Shown here: piece after piece, positions 1 through 12,469 of the stretch
Layout: each line of letters starts with the position of its first letter
Numbering within the stretch: position 1 is the first letter of the stretch
Assembly (NCBI GenBank): GCA_025526935.1
Contig: JAHLKD010000069.1
Location: forward strand, 243,295 to 307,294
Direction of reading: 5' to 3'
DNA from: Cladochytrium replicatum
Taxonomy: Eukaryota > Chytridiomycota > Chytridiomycetes > Cladochytriales > Cladochytriaceae
DNA: 64,000 nt
The notes under the pieces: generated by a model
Databases searched by the model: none
What the model was told of the DNA's origin: nothing
What the model saw: only the letters and a program-made list of their open reading frames with translations
Program-made: the position numbers and the translations under genes

Positions 1-1765
1 CGGGTACCAAATTTGGTTGGAGGACATCCAATGGGAAGCAGAACCCAAATAAGAACATATAACACGCCCTAGATTCACTCGTTCTGATTGATCAACATAG
101 AATTTCGCATGTATAACCTAGCAAAGTGAGTTCTGGTGTGTCGACTTGTTGGAATTCTATCAAATCCCAAAATATCGTCATCATGCTTTGTTCTTTCATT
201 GTCTGGTATTTTGTTCTTCACTTTCTAGGATCTGGAAGTGTCCACGTTGTATCTTACCAGAGTAAAGACGTCAATTGAGAAGCTCATCTCAATCTCTATG
301 AAAACTTCAGGAAAAGCAACGAAAGTCATGGTGTGGACACAAAGTTTGACAATCAAAGGTCAAATAGAAACAAAATTGCCAAAAAGCTGCAGAACCACGC
401 AGACAATATCACAACAAATTACATTATCTCCACATTATACTTGTTGTTGCTTTTAGTTCCCTACTCATGGGATTTCTTGTCCTGAGATCCTTTAAGCTGT
501 GTTGTGCTGCCATGTGGACCATATGCTGCAACATCCAAGTCAATTTAGTCTTGGACATCACAAAATAACTATCTTAAAGCGATTCCTTCTCTGTGCTTAA
601 GTACATTTCAATTATTTCACAGAAAAATTGAAGTAGAATGCAATGTACGCACGGAACGGATGAATTAGATAGCATAAAGTTCCCTTGTCATTAACTTGTT
701 TGGGAAGTGGAGGTACTTCAAAACAACGGATTCCATATTGGGTGAGATTGACACGGAGTTATGTAAGGCCTAATCATTTCATGGTCCAAACTGCCATCGA
801 ACAGCTCGCTGCAAGGATTGTTGCGGAGAAAGGTATGAGCTTCCTCTGGATTCTGGATGTGATCGTGAGCTTCCTCTGGATTCTGGATGTGATCGTGGAC
901 TCTAAAAGCAGTTGGAACCACGAAAGATATGTATGAGCTTCTCACACTGTGACTTTAGGCAATCCTGAACTGGGAAGACTCTGTCTCTGATGTTTCTGAA
1001 AAGATTTTGTAAATGGATGCTGAAATAGCATGTGAACTATTGGACTGTGAGCGCAGTGCCGAAATGTGAACGAAAGTTCCGGGGTGACTGTGATCAGTTT
1101 CAAGAATAGAATCGAGCCGTGCACCTGTATAATGCTTTGTGATCGGGAAAACTGCGCAAAGCTCAGACGGAAAGCGGACACAAAAGGAGAGCTTAAAACC
1201 TATTCAGTTTCTGAAGTATCTGAGCAAAGGGCAAACATTATACTCACTGCGACTAAATCTAAAATGAGTGCTTCTGTTGGAATTCCATCAAGAATTACAG
1301 ACTCATTATAGATATCTCAACATCTTGATTTCACCAGGCTTCCAATTCACGTTAAGGTTGTCTCTCTCCAATCAAAATGTGATCTCGTTTCTCAACCTTT
1401 ACAGCAAAAACTCGAGCGTTTTTCATGACTGGTCGTTTCCCTGTGACAAGCCACCGCTCACGCTCCTTGATCCGCACAATTATGTCTTCTACTCTGATCC
1501 CCAAGTATTAATATTTGTTGGCACAGCAACCAAATGGCGCAGTCTCCAGTAAAACTGCTGAAACTTTTGCCGCAAAGACCGGATCACACCAGCATTCGCA
1601 AGTCCAGCGCTCATGCGCATGGTGGGTCTGCTCTGCGCTTCTGGTAAGGTGCATGTTTAACCTGACTGCCGATATCGCTTCGAAACACAGACCAAATCCA
1701 ACACGTACAAGCATTATTGAACAAAACTTTTGAAACGCTGGGGCCGATTCAAGTGATCATTCCTG
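1..1765. other. No supported gene
   Basis: Only short open frames occur here. None shows a recognisable domain, and the longest have no plausible splice partners. The stretch is A/T-rich with a 30-bp tandem duplication near 840. It may include the upstream region of the phospholipase C locus that follows. Confidence 0.5.
837..896. repeat. 30-bp tandem duplication, two perfect copies
   Basis: The unit beginning GAGCTTCCTCTGG occurs at 837-866 and again at 867-896 without a mismatch. The unit is a multiple of three, so it keeps a short open frame, but no protein is recognised there. It is one of several direct duplications in the first 21 kb. Confidence 0.9.
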
Positions 1766-4700
1766 ATGTCTGTAGAGCAGCATACTCATTCAGGTGCAGC
1801 TATATACAGCCAACAGCGGCAGCTTCAACCGAGCTCGACACTGTCCCTGGCACGGAAGCGAAATATCTCGGCTGGGAGCTCCCTGGCGTCAATATTCAAC
1901 AGCATGACAAATGGGAGCGAAGTCGACAAGCAAAAATCAGGCTCGCCAAAGATCTCCATTTTATCACCAAAGACCACCTCACCGCAACTGTCAAAATCAC
2001 CCTTTACATTTCCGACTACAATCTTTTGGCAAGCACTCACATGGCCACCCAGTCACCAAATTCCCACCCAGTTCTGCTTAACAATGATCACACAATGGCA
2101 GCTCCCTCCGCCGATTCTACCCACTCCGTTTACACCCGTGTCGTCGCCCACCGCTATTCCCATCCCTATATATTCGGTTCCTCCCTCACCGCCTCTGTCA
2201 CTTCCCAATTCATCAATATCACGATCTCCGTCGTCTCCACAATTTATGTACATAGATCCGGAGGATTTGGAGAGGATACTGACGAGCGGGACGCGAATGA
2301 CAAAGCTCCCCACAAAGGCAAGCTCACGACCTGAAGATCGGGGAGCTTTTCCCTCCTCAAATATCTTGGGAGTCTCGCAAGAAGAAGAGTCTCCTCTCGA
2401 CAGGTATTTCATCTAGTTAACGGATTTTTGAGCCAACTAATGACGCTCTAATAGTTGACTTCCATGCCATAAAGGAAATTCGCCTTAACCAAAACACCAA
2501 AGCGTTCGAGTTTCATGGAAAGCTTCCTGATGCTGAGGATCGCTCCTTTTCCATTATCTACGTTGGGGATGGTGAATACAAGATGCTAAATCTTGGTATT
2601 TATTGAATTTTTTCAATGATTCAACTTTGTATTGAGAAAAACTTCAGTTGCTCCCGATAGGCAAACCTGCTCGTTGTGGGTTTCTGGACTGTACATGCTC
2701 CTGTCACAAATCAACCATCCTACTCGAACAAGCTCACCAGCGCAGTTGTACACATCAACAGCAGCTTGGCTGCGAAGAAAGTGGCGGGAGGGTGTTTCGC
2801 AAACATATTCTTCTGGGGAAAGGTCTGCCTCTGCTTCTCCGGCTTTATCCCCGCTGTCCTCCGAGGTCGGGGTGGACGGCCTTAATCTAGATGGAGTGAC
2901 CACGCTCCTTCGGCGACTCAACATGAACGTATCCAAATCGGAAGTGAAGGCGATTTTTAAGCCTGCGGACGTTTCCAAAGGCACGAACCTCACTTTCGAG
3001 GCATTCGACAAGCTCTATAGGCAAATTCGTTTTCGGCCAGATATTGCGGAGATCTTCTCGTCGCTTGCCAGAGCAGAGATTTTCGCGCTGACCTTCGAAG
3101 AGTTCAAAAACTTTATGACTCACACACAAAAGGTATGCGATTTATGATTAATCTCCGGCCGATTCTCATCTCAGAAAAATAGACGACCTGGACAGAGGAG
3201 AGATTACGAGAAATTTATTAAAAGTTCTCATCCAATCACAGCGCTGATTCCGCGAGCAGTGCTCGAATGGAATGGACCATTTCGCCGCTTTTCTTCTTTC
3301 CACGTACAACTCTATCTTCCCAAAAGCGCAGATGGAAGTGTGCGAAGACATGACGCAACCTCTCTGCGCCCACTTTATTGATTCCTCGCACAACACATAT
3401 TTGCTTGGAGACCAGATTGCTGGAGAAAGTTCTATCGAGGGATACGTCCGCGCACTTCAAAGAGGATGTCGTTGCGTTGAATGTGAGTTGAAATCCTTTA
3501 TGTTCATTCCTAACAGACTTCTCATTGCAACCTCGCAGTGGATTGCTGGGATGGACCAAACAACCAACCAGTGATCTACCATGGGAGGACGCTGTAAGTT
3601 CTTTCGATAAATTTGAATACTGGTTTCGCTTGAAAGGATGCTTTACTCATCTCACAGTGTAGAACGAATAAAATCCAGTTGCGGGACATAATCGAGGCAA
3701 TTGCCACTTACGGATTCGTTACATCGCCGTACCCTATCATATTGTCCCTTGAGATGCATTGTTCCGTGATGCAGCAAGAAGTCATTGCTCAGATCTTGCA
3801 AGAGCATCTGGGAGAACAACTTCTGACTGGCGACATATCTTCATATCCCAGTCCAGAGAGCTTGATGAAGCGAGTGTTGGTCAAGGTAACAATCACCTCT
3901 GCACGCCATCCATTTCGTTGTACTAAACAGATACACAGGGCAAGCGAATGCCTCCTCATAACCTCTCGGATGAGTACGAGACAGATGTGGATGATGAAGA
4001 AGATGCGGGCTATTCCGAAGAGGTTTATGCGAATGGGATTTCCACAAACAGTCTTGGTTGTTTGGCTTCAACCTCGAAGCCAATTAGCTCCACTCCACCA
4101 CAGTCTTGGTTGTTTGGCTTCAACCTCGAAGCCAATTAGCTCCACTCCACCACAGAACTACGCTGGTGGATTCCTTGCAAAGAGATTTACACCTGATACC
4201 ATGAAAGGCATCGAGTTGGTATCCGATGCCATTATCCCTATCCCGCCAGACGCCGTCACAAATGATGATGAAGGAAACGAAGAATCGAACGGCGAGTTCG
4301 CAGTTGCCGATACAGAGAGCGTCGAGCAGCTCCCGGAGTTTCAGGAAGAACCTAGTGGCCGCAGTGTTGTGCCCCGAGGAATGGGTGGTTTGGGTTTGGT
4401 GAGCCTACTGGATGGCCCGGCGAGTAATCCACCGCCAGTTCCGCTGCCGATCCGGGTTAACTCCCCCGCAGCTTTCCCAACCATTACTTCGTCGGGCTCT
4501 GCGACTGCACTAAAACGACTGCGATCAACCGACGAGATGAATACTCTGGGGAGGCGTCAGAGGGAGCGAACGCGTGTCAAGATTGCGCGAGCACTGTCGG
4601 AACTAATCTTCCTCTTCATAAGCGCACGACATTTCAACGGCCTCGAAGAGAATGTTCAGGGCGGCGTGCTGTCGTTGTCGGAGCGCAAGATGGACCGCCT

Positions 4701-5723
4701 GGCGGTGAAGGAGCAGTTGAAGATGATCAAATTCACGCGTCGGCGGATCGTGCGGTGCTATCCCAAAGCCATCAGGTTCAGCAGCTCTAACTACGAGCCT
4801 GTTCGCCAGTGGGCGGGTGGTGTCCAGATGGTGGCGCTCAATTTCCAAACATGGGGTGAGTTGTAGAACCTATTCGATGGCTAAGTCAACTAACACGATT
4901 TTGACCAAAAGATCGCTCAATGGAAGTTAACACGGCTATGTTTGCTGTGAACGGACACTGTGGCTATCGGCTGAGGCTAGCGTACTTGAGAGAGCCTGGG
5001 GGGGCTCGTTGCCCACCGATGCAACTTACAATTAAAACCATTTCGGGACAGCAGCTCCCAAGAGCCAAAGAGAACTCGACTGGTATCGTTGATCCGTTTG
5101 TTGAGGTTGAACTTCTGGACGGCAGTGATGCGGATGTTAACTGCCAGAAGACCCGAGCAGTGTCTTCAAACGGTATATCTATTTCTAGCTGCATTAATTT
5201 GCGACTGATGAATTGAACAGGATTCAACCCTCGCTGGAAGGAATCATTTGTTTTTGCGGTGGTCCAGCCAGACCTCTCGTTTGTGAGGTTCTCTGTGTAT
5301 GATAGCGGTGCGAAAGGTGGATCGGATCTGATTGGTATCTACACAATATGTTTCAATTCCATAGAACAAGGTAAACTTTTCTTTCTCATCAAAAAGGTTC
5401 CTAACGATTGCCTCTCAATAGGTTACCGTCATGTCCCATTGTACAACTTAAGTGGAGAGCTTCATCGGCTCTCCACACTATTCGTATACATATCGAAATC
5501 TGCACTGTCACCCACGCACCGTCGGGGCTCTTCCTCCGAACCAGTTGGCTTGGGAAGCTTTAAACTGGAGGAACCACAAGCGATCGCCGGGAATGACTCT
5601 GATCGGACATCCACGTCAACCATCGGGACTGCGTTTGCGGTCGCTCTTGGGGCTGTCAAGTTTATGAAACTTATCAAGCCATCGGGGAGAGGACGTGGAG
5701 GAAGAGCAGGTGGAAAAGGTTAA
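1766..5723 (+). pseudogene. PLC1: Phosphoinositide-specific phospholipase C (delta type), frameshifted
   Basis: The locus has the domain order of delta-type PLC, which cleaves PIP2 into IP3 and diacylglycerol at the membrane. A PH-like segment spans about 2300-2710 (motif IKEIRLNQNTKAF), then EF-hand-like sequence to 3130. The X domain lies at 3280-3885, with SSHNTYL, LDCWDGP and YHGRTL around the catalytic His, Glu and Asp. The Y domain is at 4580-4950 (SSNYEPVRQWAGGVQMVALN) and the C2 domain at 5010-5450. Introns are short and mostly phase-compatible; one acceptor is at 3662. Lesions: an extra G in the run 2340-2343, a TAA at 3219, a 5-bp duplication (ATGGA twice, 3267-3276) and a 52-bp frameshifting duplication at 4051. 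The coding frame is clear on both sides of each. Either the gene is decaying or the sequence has errors. Family identity is secure; the first exon (ATG at 1766) is less so. Confidence 0.8.
4051..4154. repeat. 52-bp tandem duplication inside the PLC linker
   Basis: Two perfect 52-bp copies, 4051-4102 and 4103-4154, start GTCTTGGTTG. The length is not a multiple of three, so the second copy puts the downstream Y domain out of frame with the X domain. No GT-AG pair within the copies removes a number of bases that restores frame. Confidence 0.9.
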
Positions 5724-5940
5724 GTCATGGACTGTTGATGCGGGGTATCACTATTGACGTTTATTGTTGATTGGTTAACGGGACGAGAATAATGCTTGGG
5801 AAAACCTGTAAATACAGTTTCCTTTTGTGATTTAATGATGGTGTTGTTGGACAAGTTGTTTTGATCTGGCTCTTTTAAACTATCTGATGAAATAAAGGAA
5901 AGCTAGGAAATTTTTTCTGGCAAGGTGGATTCGGAGCAAC

Positions 5941-6376
5941 GTGGGGCAGGAGCCAACCGGCATGATCTTGGGATATTGTTCCAACTTCTTTACTTGTGGA
6001 ACAAGTAGATTGCTGCAGTGATCCTGCTGGGATGCGGAGCGCGAACGACCTATCGGCTCAAGATTTGGTATCCCAGATGATAGCCTGTGGGGCAGGAGCC
6101 AACCGGCATGATCTTGGGATATTGTTCCAACTTCTTTCCTTGTGGAACAAGTAGATTGCTGCAGTGATCCTGCTGGGATGCGGAGCGCGAACGACCTATC
6201 GGCTCACGATTTGGTATCCCAGATGATAGTCGTGGGGCAGGAGCCAACCGGCATGATCTTGGGATATTGTTCCAACTTCTTTCCTTGTGGAACAAGTAGA
6301 TTGCTGCAGTGATCCTGCTGGGATGCGGAGCGCGAACGACCTATCGGCTCACGATTTGGTATCCCAGATGATAGCC
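5941..6376. repeat. Tandem array, three copies of a 145-146 bp unit
   Basis: Near-identical units begin at 5941, 6087 and 6232 with GTGGGGCAGGAGCC and end in GGTATCCCAGATGATAG. The copies differ at only a few positions. The array lies about 220 bp beyond the PLC stop. Frames open on the minus strand through the array are repeat artefacts and resemble no known protein. Confidence 0.92.
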
Positions 6377-6384
6377 ACTGAGCA

Positions 6385-7153
6385 TGAGTTTGAATGATAG
6401 GAGAATGTCCAGCGCAGCGACTGTGGGCGAAGGAGCTGCCGGATCTAGAATCGATACAGCCGAACAGAATCGTGACGCTGGCGAGCTTGGAATCTGATGT
6501 TGGAGGGGGCCGTCCGATATCATTTATCCAACGAGCGCAACAGCTCGCTGCGCAAGCACAGTCTGGTGCTGGAAGCAACCCCACATCACCCAATTCGAGG
6601 TACTTAAAATGGCCATCGCTTCCGAAATCAATAAGCTTTAGTCTCCATATGGCCTAGCTCTGTTGAATAAAACGTCGTGGAAGTTCGCAATATGTAACAC
6701 AACAAAAAGTGCAAAGCATATCCATCCCGTCCAATGCTCGATTCTTTGTAGAGACGTCATACAGCTGCGAAATCACAACATCCGATTACAAAGCTACCTC
6801 AACAATTCAAGTCACGGTGTGTGGTAAAGAAAACGGTTCTGGGACTTCCGATGACATCGATCGAAGGCGGAGTACGTGCTTTTTTCCAGGGGGTGAATTC
6901 TTCTGTCCTCTTATCGCTGCTTGAAGGATCACACATTGAGCGAGCTGCCAAGCTCGCCGAATCCTTCCACAAGGTGAAACCGACGAAGCTGATCGAAAAG
7001 TATGTTTCTCGGTCGGCAACGAATTCAAATTCACACTTCGAGCTTGCACGGCTCCATGATGGTGCTATAGTTCATATCAATTGTATCAAAGCAGCGCAAG
7101 CACAAACGGATCCGCGGCGGTCACCTCCGGCCGTGATCCGTAAGCAGAAATGA
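6385..7153 (+). other. Possible unrecognised gene, two or three exons
   Basis: Two stretches look protein-like. One is at about 6394-6598 (GGGRPISFIQRAQQLAAQAQ), ending at a GT donor. The other is at 6782-7153, ending in a TGA, with an amphipathic segment (ERAAKLAESFHKVKP). Joining them needs an intron I cannot fix by phase, and no family is recognised. It could be a further relic, since both flanking loci are damaged. Confidence 0.25.
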
Positions 7154-7226
7154 AGCTAGTGGCTTTGTGGAACACGTCGAAAACTGGCCATGAGTCGTTG
7201 CACAACTCTCCCGCCATCCTCTCAAC

Positions 7227-7565
7227 ATGGAAGATACGAGCGTCCCAGAAATCGCTCATCCTTTCCATGTGGCGGATCTAATTAAGGCGATCACTTATCA
7301 TCTTTTGACCATTGTGCTCGAACCGGTTATGGCACTTCTGCATTTGTTCAGTTCGCGTCTCAGGAAGATCCCAATCCACATACCACACCCCAAACTCTGC
7401 AGATGTAACAGAACTGGCTATTCTTCATCTTCTCCAAATTTTTTCATATCTGAAAACTTGAATGTCGCATGGCTTTCCGGATTTCATCCTGCACTGACCT
7501 TGCGGCCCTCCTGGTTGAATGCCTCACACCAAACCCACCTAAATTTCAACGATTTCCTTGCCTGA
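7227..7565 (+). other. Short open frame of unknown meaning
   Basis: An ATG-started frame of 112 codons with a hydrophobic stretch near residues 20-45. No domain is recognised. It lies between two damaged loci and could be chance, or a 5' exon of the elongase locus. Nothing else in 7154-7860 supports a gene. Confidence 0.15.
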
Positions 7566-7865
7566 TTTTTGAGGTTTCACCAAGTGGACTGGTTTGTGTA
7601 CAGTGCAACCAACAAAGTACTCTATTCCATGCAAATCACTGAAATGCAAGTGAACGAGTGTCAACCTGTAGAGTACCGAAGAGACCATCTTTCTAATGAC
7701 TGGCGTCAGGTTGAATTGGGAGAATCTGGTGATTTTCAGACCGTTCAGTGCTCCGCTTGTTGTCGTAGGTAGTCAGGTAGTCAGTTGGAGGGACATTTTC
7801 TGTATGATATTAGATGATCTTCGCGCACTTTCATTGTGTTATTTTTCAATATTTTTCCTTACCAA

Positions 7866-9330
7866 AAATTGCGGATGAATTTTTCAAGAATCAAAGTTTC
7901 TCCGTACAGTGGTCACGGCTTCACTTGCAACGGTATGCGGCCTCTTGTGTTCCCAACTTTCAGCAAGGTCGCTCCGAGGCTCGAGGATTTCTTCGCCCAC
8001 GTCTGCTTGAGTCCCTTTCTCTCTCCATGTAGACCTGTCAAAATGGGACTGGAGCTCGCAACTTTCGCCAAACGATTTTGTGTGGACGCCATGACGAGCG
8101 TGCAGGTAGACTCTGGCTGTGCAAGGTGGTCGCAATCGTCGACATTCTGTTCGCTTTGATTTATGTTTTATGATTCTGATCAATTCGATGCTTGATCTTT
8201 GCAGGTTATTCTGATCTCATGGGTGCTGTACTTTAGCACCATCATCGGTATTCAGGTGAGTTTCAGAAATGGGGTTTGGATTGAAAGAGATCCATTCCAT
8301 GGAATTGTACTTATTAAATCGTTTTCCATTTAGATCGAAACGTCAGCCGTTTAAGCTCAAAACGACAACGGCGTATCACAATCTTGAATTGTGCCTGGGG
8401 CTATATTCCTCTTCACCGCTATCGACACTGTAGAACGCTACCAGGTGACAAAAGGGTTGGGTTCAAGCTCCACGAATGCTGATGTCGTCGCTGCAGAACC
8501 ATGGGATGGGTGAAGTATTTTGCACGACGAACCCAAAGTCTCTCAAAGGACGTCTCTAGTACACCATGTACATCTACTACCTGAGCAAATTTTGGGAATT
8601 GTTCGATACAATCATCCTCCTTCTCAAAAAGGTTTGTGACAAGCGCTTCGTTAATTTCTTTGTCTTGCTGAATCAATCATGGCTCGAGCAGAAGCCTGTC
8701 ATCTTCCTGCACGGATACCACCACAGTATCGTCATACTTTTGGTCTGATACGTAATGTGAATTGCAGATCTTCGCGAATCATCGAATCTTTGAACTCATC
8801 TTGCGCGTCTTGGTATCGCAGGAAGTATGCCTGTTTGAGTATCAATGGAAACGGTCTGCGTGTGGCTGGAATACGGAATCGCCTTCGCCAGGTAATCATC
8901 ATCCCATCATTGTCCAAATATTCCCAATGACCATTATCCAGTCTTGGCATGGCCTTCACCACGTTGATCAATGAGCTTATGCATTATTACTACCTCGCAT
9001 CTCTTGGCCAAACGGCGTGGTTCAAGCTAAAAGTGTGTGTTCGCTATTAATGACTTGCTTATGATCCCTCAAAGAAATACATCACGAGCATCACGAGCGG
9101 CCAGATCGCCCAGTTTTCCACCTGTTTTCTTTTGAGCATTCCGTATTTGTGCTACCGAAAGCAGAAAGGTTTCAGCGTTGGGACACTTTTTAGATGGCGG
9201 CTAACGGAACGTTTTTTTGCTGTTCATTCGGTTGTACACTGAAGCTGCTGCAGCGAAAGAGAAGACGGTTTTGGGAAAAATGGACAAATTAGCTTTGGGA
9301 CGGTTGCTGCGCTTGTTCTTTTTAGAGTCC
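7866..9330 (+). pseudogene. Fatty-acid elongase (ELO/ELOVL family), decayed
   Basis: ELO enzymes are multi-pass ER proteins that condense malonyl-CoA with long-chain acyl-CoA. Family signatures appear in order: a first membrane segment near 8205-8255 (VILISWVLYFSTIIG), FKLKTTTAYHNLEL at about 8350, YYLSKFWELFDTIILLLKK at 8570-8630, and the histidine box in FLHGYHH at 8704-8724. Then come LINELMHYYYLASLGQTAW near 8960 and KKYITSITSGQIAQF after an intron near 9070. In-frame stops interrupt conserved blocks at 8557 (TAG), 8746 (TGA, where tryptophan is expected) and 8836 (TGA). The T7 run at 9212-9218 coincides with a frame change before the C-terminal hydrophobic segment. Some stops could lie in misread introns, but the one just before YTMYIYY cannot easily be avoided. 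Confidence 0.7.
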
Positions 9331-9971
9331 ATTCAACCGTGAAATAAAGAAAAGATTAGAATGATCCCCTTTTTGCTTGCAATGACTCTCGTTTCGTTGG
9401 TCGTTAAAAACAATTTACTGGTGCACGTTCTTTTGCATGTCTTGTTTCTAGGAAATATTGGTTAAAAGATAATCAAATTTCTCGCAACAAAAGCAAAATT
9501 CCTGCGGAAAATGATCTGACTCCAGCAGCCCGATAGGGTTCCGATCTCCAAGCCGATCAAGAAGCTTGATGCCCGCCAGTAAAAAGAAAACCATTAGTTT
9601 AAACCACCTCAAATGAGTTGCGTTTAGGGTGTGCTGATCGGGTCGGATGACCCACGCGACCAGCAGAAAAAAATTGCATTCCAGAACAAAGATGACTGTT
9701 GTTGACAATAAAACGTAGTGGGATCAGTTTGTAGCATCCTTGTGTATGTGGACTGTCTGACAGCTGTTCCCCGCTTCCCTGCTCAGCACAGAACCCCATA
9801 GGGCAGCATTAAAAACGAAACGCTCGAAAAGAATAGCATCGCATAGTTGTCACATGGAGCATCTGCCACCAATAGGAATATCTCAGGGTTCGACTCCCAG
9901 CAATTAAACACATATATACGCACAACATCGTCCATCCGCAGATCGGCACGTCTCGCTCATCCCCTCTGTGA
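9331..9971. other. Intergenic, nothing supported
   Basis: Short open frames exist on the minus strand at 9448-9799, but they overlap each other, lack recognisable domains and have no splice support. The last 100 bases would form the 5' leader of the membrane protein that starts at 9972. Confidence 0.5.
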
Positions 9972-11272
9972 ATGGTCGCCCTCACGGACAAGGAAAACAT
10001 CGGGAAGTATGGCTTCTGGGACCTGGTCTACTTCATTTTCTTCAACAGATGGCTGCAGCGTACGTGTTGTCTCACAATGAGAGTCGCCAGGTTGCTCATT
10101 TCTGCTTTCCAGTATTCGATGTCCCAACTCTGCTGATTGTCTTCATCGAAGGCCGATCATGGTATCGGAAGTCAATAGCAAGAGTTTTCGTCCTCCACGC
10201 CATCTTTCGAAACATTGGAGCTATCCTTTGGGCGATTATTACGTTTGCCATGCAGCACGACAAAGAATACTGGCGGTACAACACGTCTATCCCTACAATG
10301 TTCTGGTACCTGGGGGAGCTTTTGCTGGACTCGTATCCCCTCCAGAAAGCTCTTGCACTCGCACCCAATGATCCGAAGTTTTCAGTGCTGCGCATCCTTC
10401 CGATCGCTGGCTTCATTCCATGCGTTATAGCCAAGGTAGGAGCCGTCGTATTCCGCTACACGTACACCCGCTTCGCAAGCACCAGCGATGAGTATTTTAC
10501 GTTGTTCAACGTGATCGATGCTGCTGTTATTTTGGCCACCACACTGTCCGACATTTGCTCTTGTATCGTCATCATTTACGTTGGCGTCAACACACTGCGA
10601 CGGCGGCGTCGGAATGCTTTCAGCTTTACGATGGACTTCGTCACCACAACTGAGCTCCGTATGTTTGCATGCGTGTGCCTGGCGGTGACTGCGTCTTGCC
10701 TGATGTTGGTTGAGCGGTGTTCATCCGACGTGACTGGCTCCAACTGCACCTACGCAGGCGCACGGGATCTGGCGATCAACTACGTGTACATTCTGTACTA
10801 CCTCGACTACCTGATCCTAAAGTTCCATAACGCCCAGGTGGCACAAAACATCAACCTCGGCAACAACGTTGAGAAGGTCGCGCTTTCTCAGTGGCCGAAC
10901 CTCGGGCAATTCGGCGGTGCGAGAAATACGCTCAATGCGACTACAACGGAGTCTGGACCGGGATTGGGTGGCACCGGTTTCATTACCTCTGAGAACGAGT
11001 CCCCGAGTCTTCGAATCATGCGCCAAGGCGCACAGTCAAAGGGCGGGAAACGCAGTGTGTTTGGGATGGGAATGACGACTAGCTCGTCGCAGTTTGCTTC
11101 GGACGAGTCGATGGGTGGGGGTGGAGGTGTGGGGGTGGGTTATCCACCAACAATCGTGGCACCTCAGCCTATGGCCGCTAGGGCAGGGAACGTCCCGTTC
11201 CATGCGAAATGGACACAGATGACTTCGACAACGCCAGCCGTCAGCATCGACGACAGTGAATCTCGACCATAG
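9972..11272 (+). CDS. Multi-pass membrane protein, probably seven TM segments
   Basis: Two exons: 9972-10059 and 10113-11272, joined across a GTACGT...TTTCCAG intron with matching phase, giving 415 residues. The first exon starts at an ATG and encodes MVALTDKENIGKYGFWDLVY. Hydrophobic segments recur through residue 290, for example FVLHAIFRNIGAILWAIITF, VIDAAVILATTLSDICSCIV and FACVCLAVTASCLMLVE. The last 130 residues are polar and rich in Gly, Ser, Thr and Asn, as in a cytoplasmic tail. The layout resembles a receptor-like 7TM protein, but I do not recognise a family and assign no ligand. The frame is intact throughout, unlike the loci before and after it. Confidence 0.75.
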
Positions 11273-11865
11273 CGACGACTATTTTTTGACACACCCCAGC
11301 ATTGGAAGAACAAGTGTTTGGCGTCCAAGTTTTTTTATACGATGCAATCTCTATGCACCGCTGTACATTTCTTGACTCTTATTTTTATGCCGCCCTTCTC
11401 GCCCCCTTCTTTGTTGAGTGTCGTCCACTTCCCAACCAACCTGCGATCTGGTTATTTTTTGCTTTACTCGTTTTCTATGTATTCCCCCTTTAATTTCATG
11501 TTCCCCATCCTTGCTCCTGCGATGGGTATACAATCAACATCATTTCTCGTCGATCTCATTAAATGATATCTATGGTGTGTCGAAAGTGGAAGGTTGCTCT
11601 TGAAAGTCCGATGTTGTTTCGCGTTGACTGTCCTCACTACTACTTGGGATTACGTTCATTGTTTTGGACAGTAAATACCTGCTCTTCATCAGCATTTTTC
11701 TGTTCGCTTCTGAGTTAATACATAATAAGTTATCATGCAAGACATTTGTCGCTGATATCTCCAAAGAGCTTGTAAAAACGCAGTTAATTGACTTGATTGC
11801 AAAAATTCCCAGTTCTTCTCACCTGTTAGTCCACAACACCGCCGTGGGAGTGAGTTTCTTTGCGT

Positions 11866-12100
11866 AGACTGAACACGATGTTGATCGCGGTTGCACTCAT
11901 CGGCTCCATTGCAATAAAGTTCTGTTTTCAATTCTGTTCTGCACCCCCTGATAGTGGCACCTAGTTCCCCACCAATCCTCCTCCCATGGATGGGGCAGGC
12001 TTGATGGAGAATGCTCAATTGCCTCGATTCAAAAGGGTGAGACCCATTCCAAGTTTCGACCCAATCGTTTTGCGTTGGCCGTCCTCCCTTTGCTGGAATT
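11866..12100 (-). pseudogene. Cytochrome P450 relic, C-terminal piece
   Basis: Read on the minus strand, this stretch matches the last exon of the P450 at 44082-46344 base for base in many places. Both carry a CTTTTGAATCGAG-like core followed by a segment encoding IRGCRTELK, compared with IRGCRQELN there. The match begins just after the heme-binding region, which is no longer recognisable. The downstream sequence encodes the shared C-terminal tail in a shifted frame. It probably belongs with the N-terminal relic at 14976-15226, the two being pushed apart by inserted DNA. Confidence 0.65.
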
Positions 12101-12469
12101 TTTTTGTAGTGCCCCAGCGAGGCCCTGAGTTCGTGTTCTACTAACATAATGAATACAAGATAACGGTCAATGACACGGATCCCAGGGTTAGCCTTGAACA
12201 ATCCCCCTTCTACAGAAATCCCATTGTGTGAACCCTCGAAGGTAGCCTGCCACCAACCCTTCTCGGGATTGAATTTTGTTGTCTTTTCCCGCCACAGGCA
12301 AGCAGAGCTCAAAATGCACAGTGCCACAAATACATAAACAATCATTGCATATGCCCACCTCCAATAAAGCCAGTGGAACCAATAACATACAGCGGCATTA
12401 TAAGAAAAGAAGGGAGGAAGAAGGAAGAAAACAACTACATTAATGCGAAGAAGAACAACTGCATTAATG

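Noticed and set aside
4051-4154. The 52-bp duplicate as a new intron
   Set aside because: GT and AG sites exist in the copies, but no pair removes a length that restores the PLC frame.
5941-6376. CRISPR-like or coding array
   Set aside because: Units are contiguous 145-bp duplications without spacers, in a eukaryotic context, and the frames through them have no homology.
7866-9330. An alternative genetic code with TGA as tryptophan
   Set aside because: Intact genes here end in TGA (P450, rhodanese, HET, xylulokinase neighbours) and use TGG for tryptophan, and other stops (TAG, TAA) also occur in the relics.
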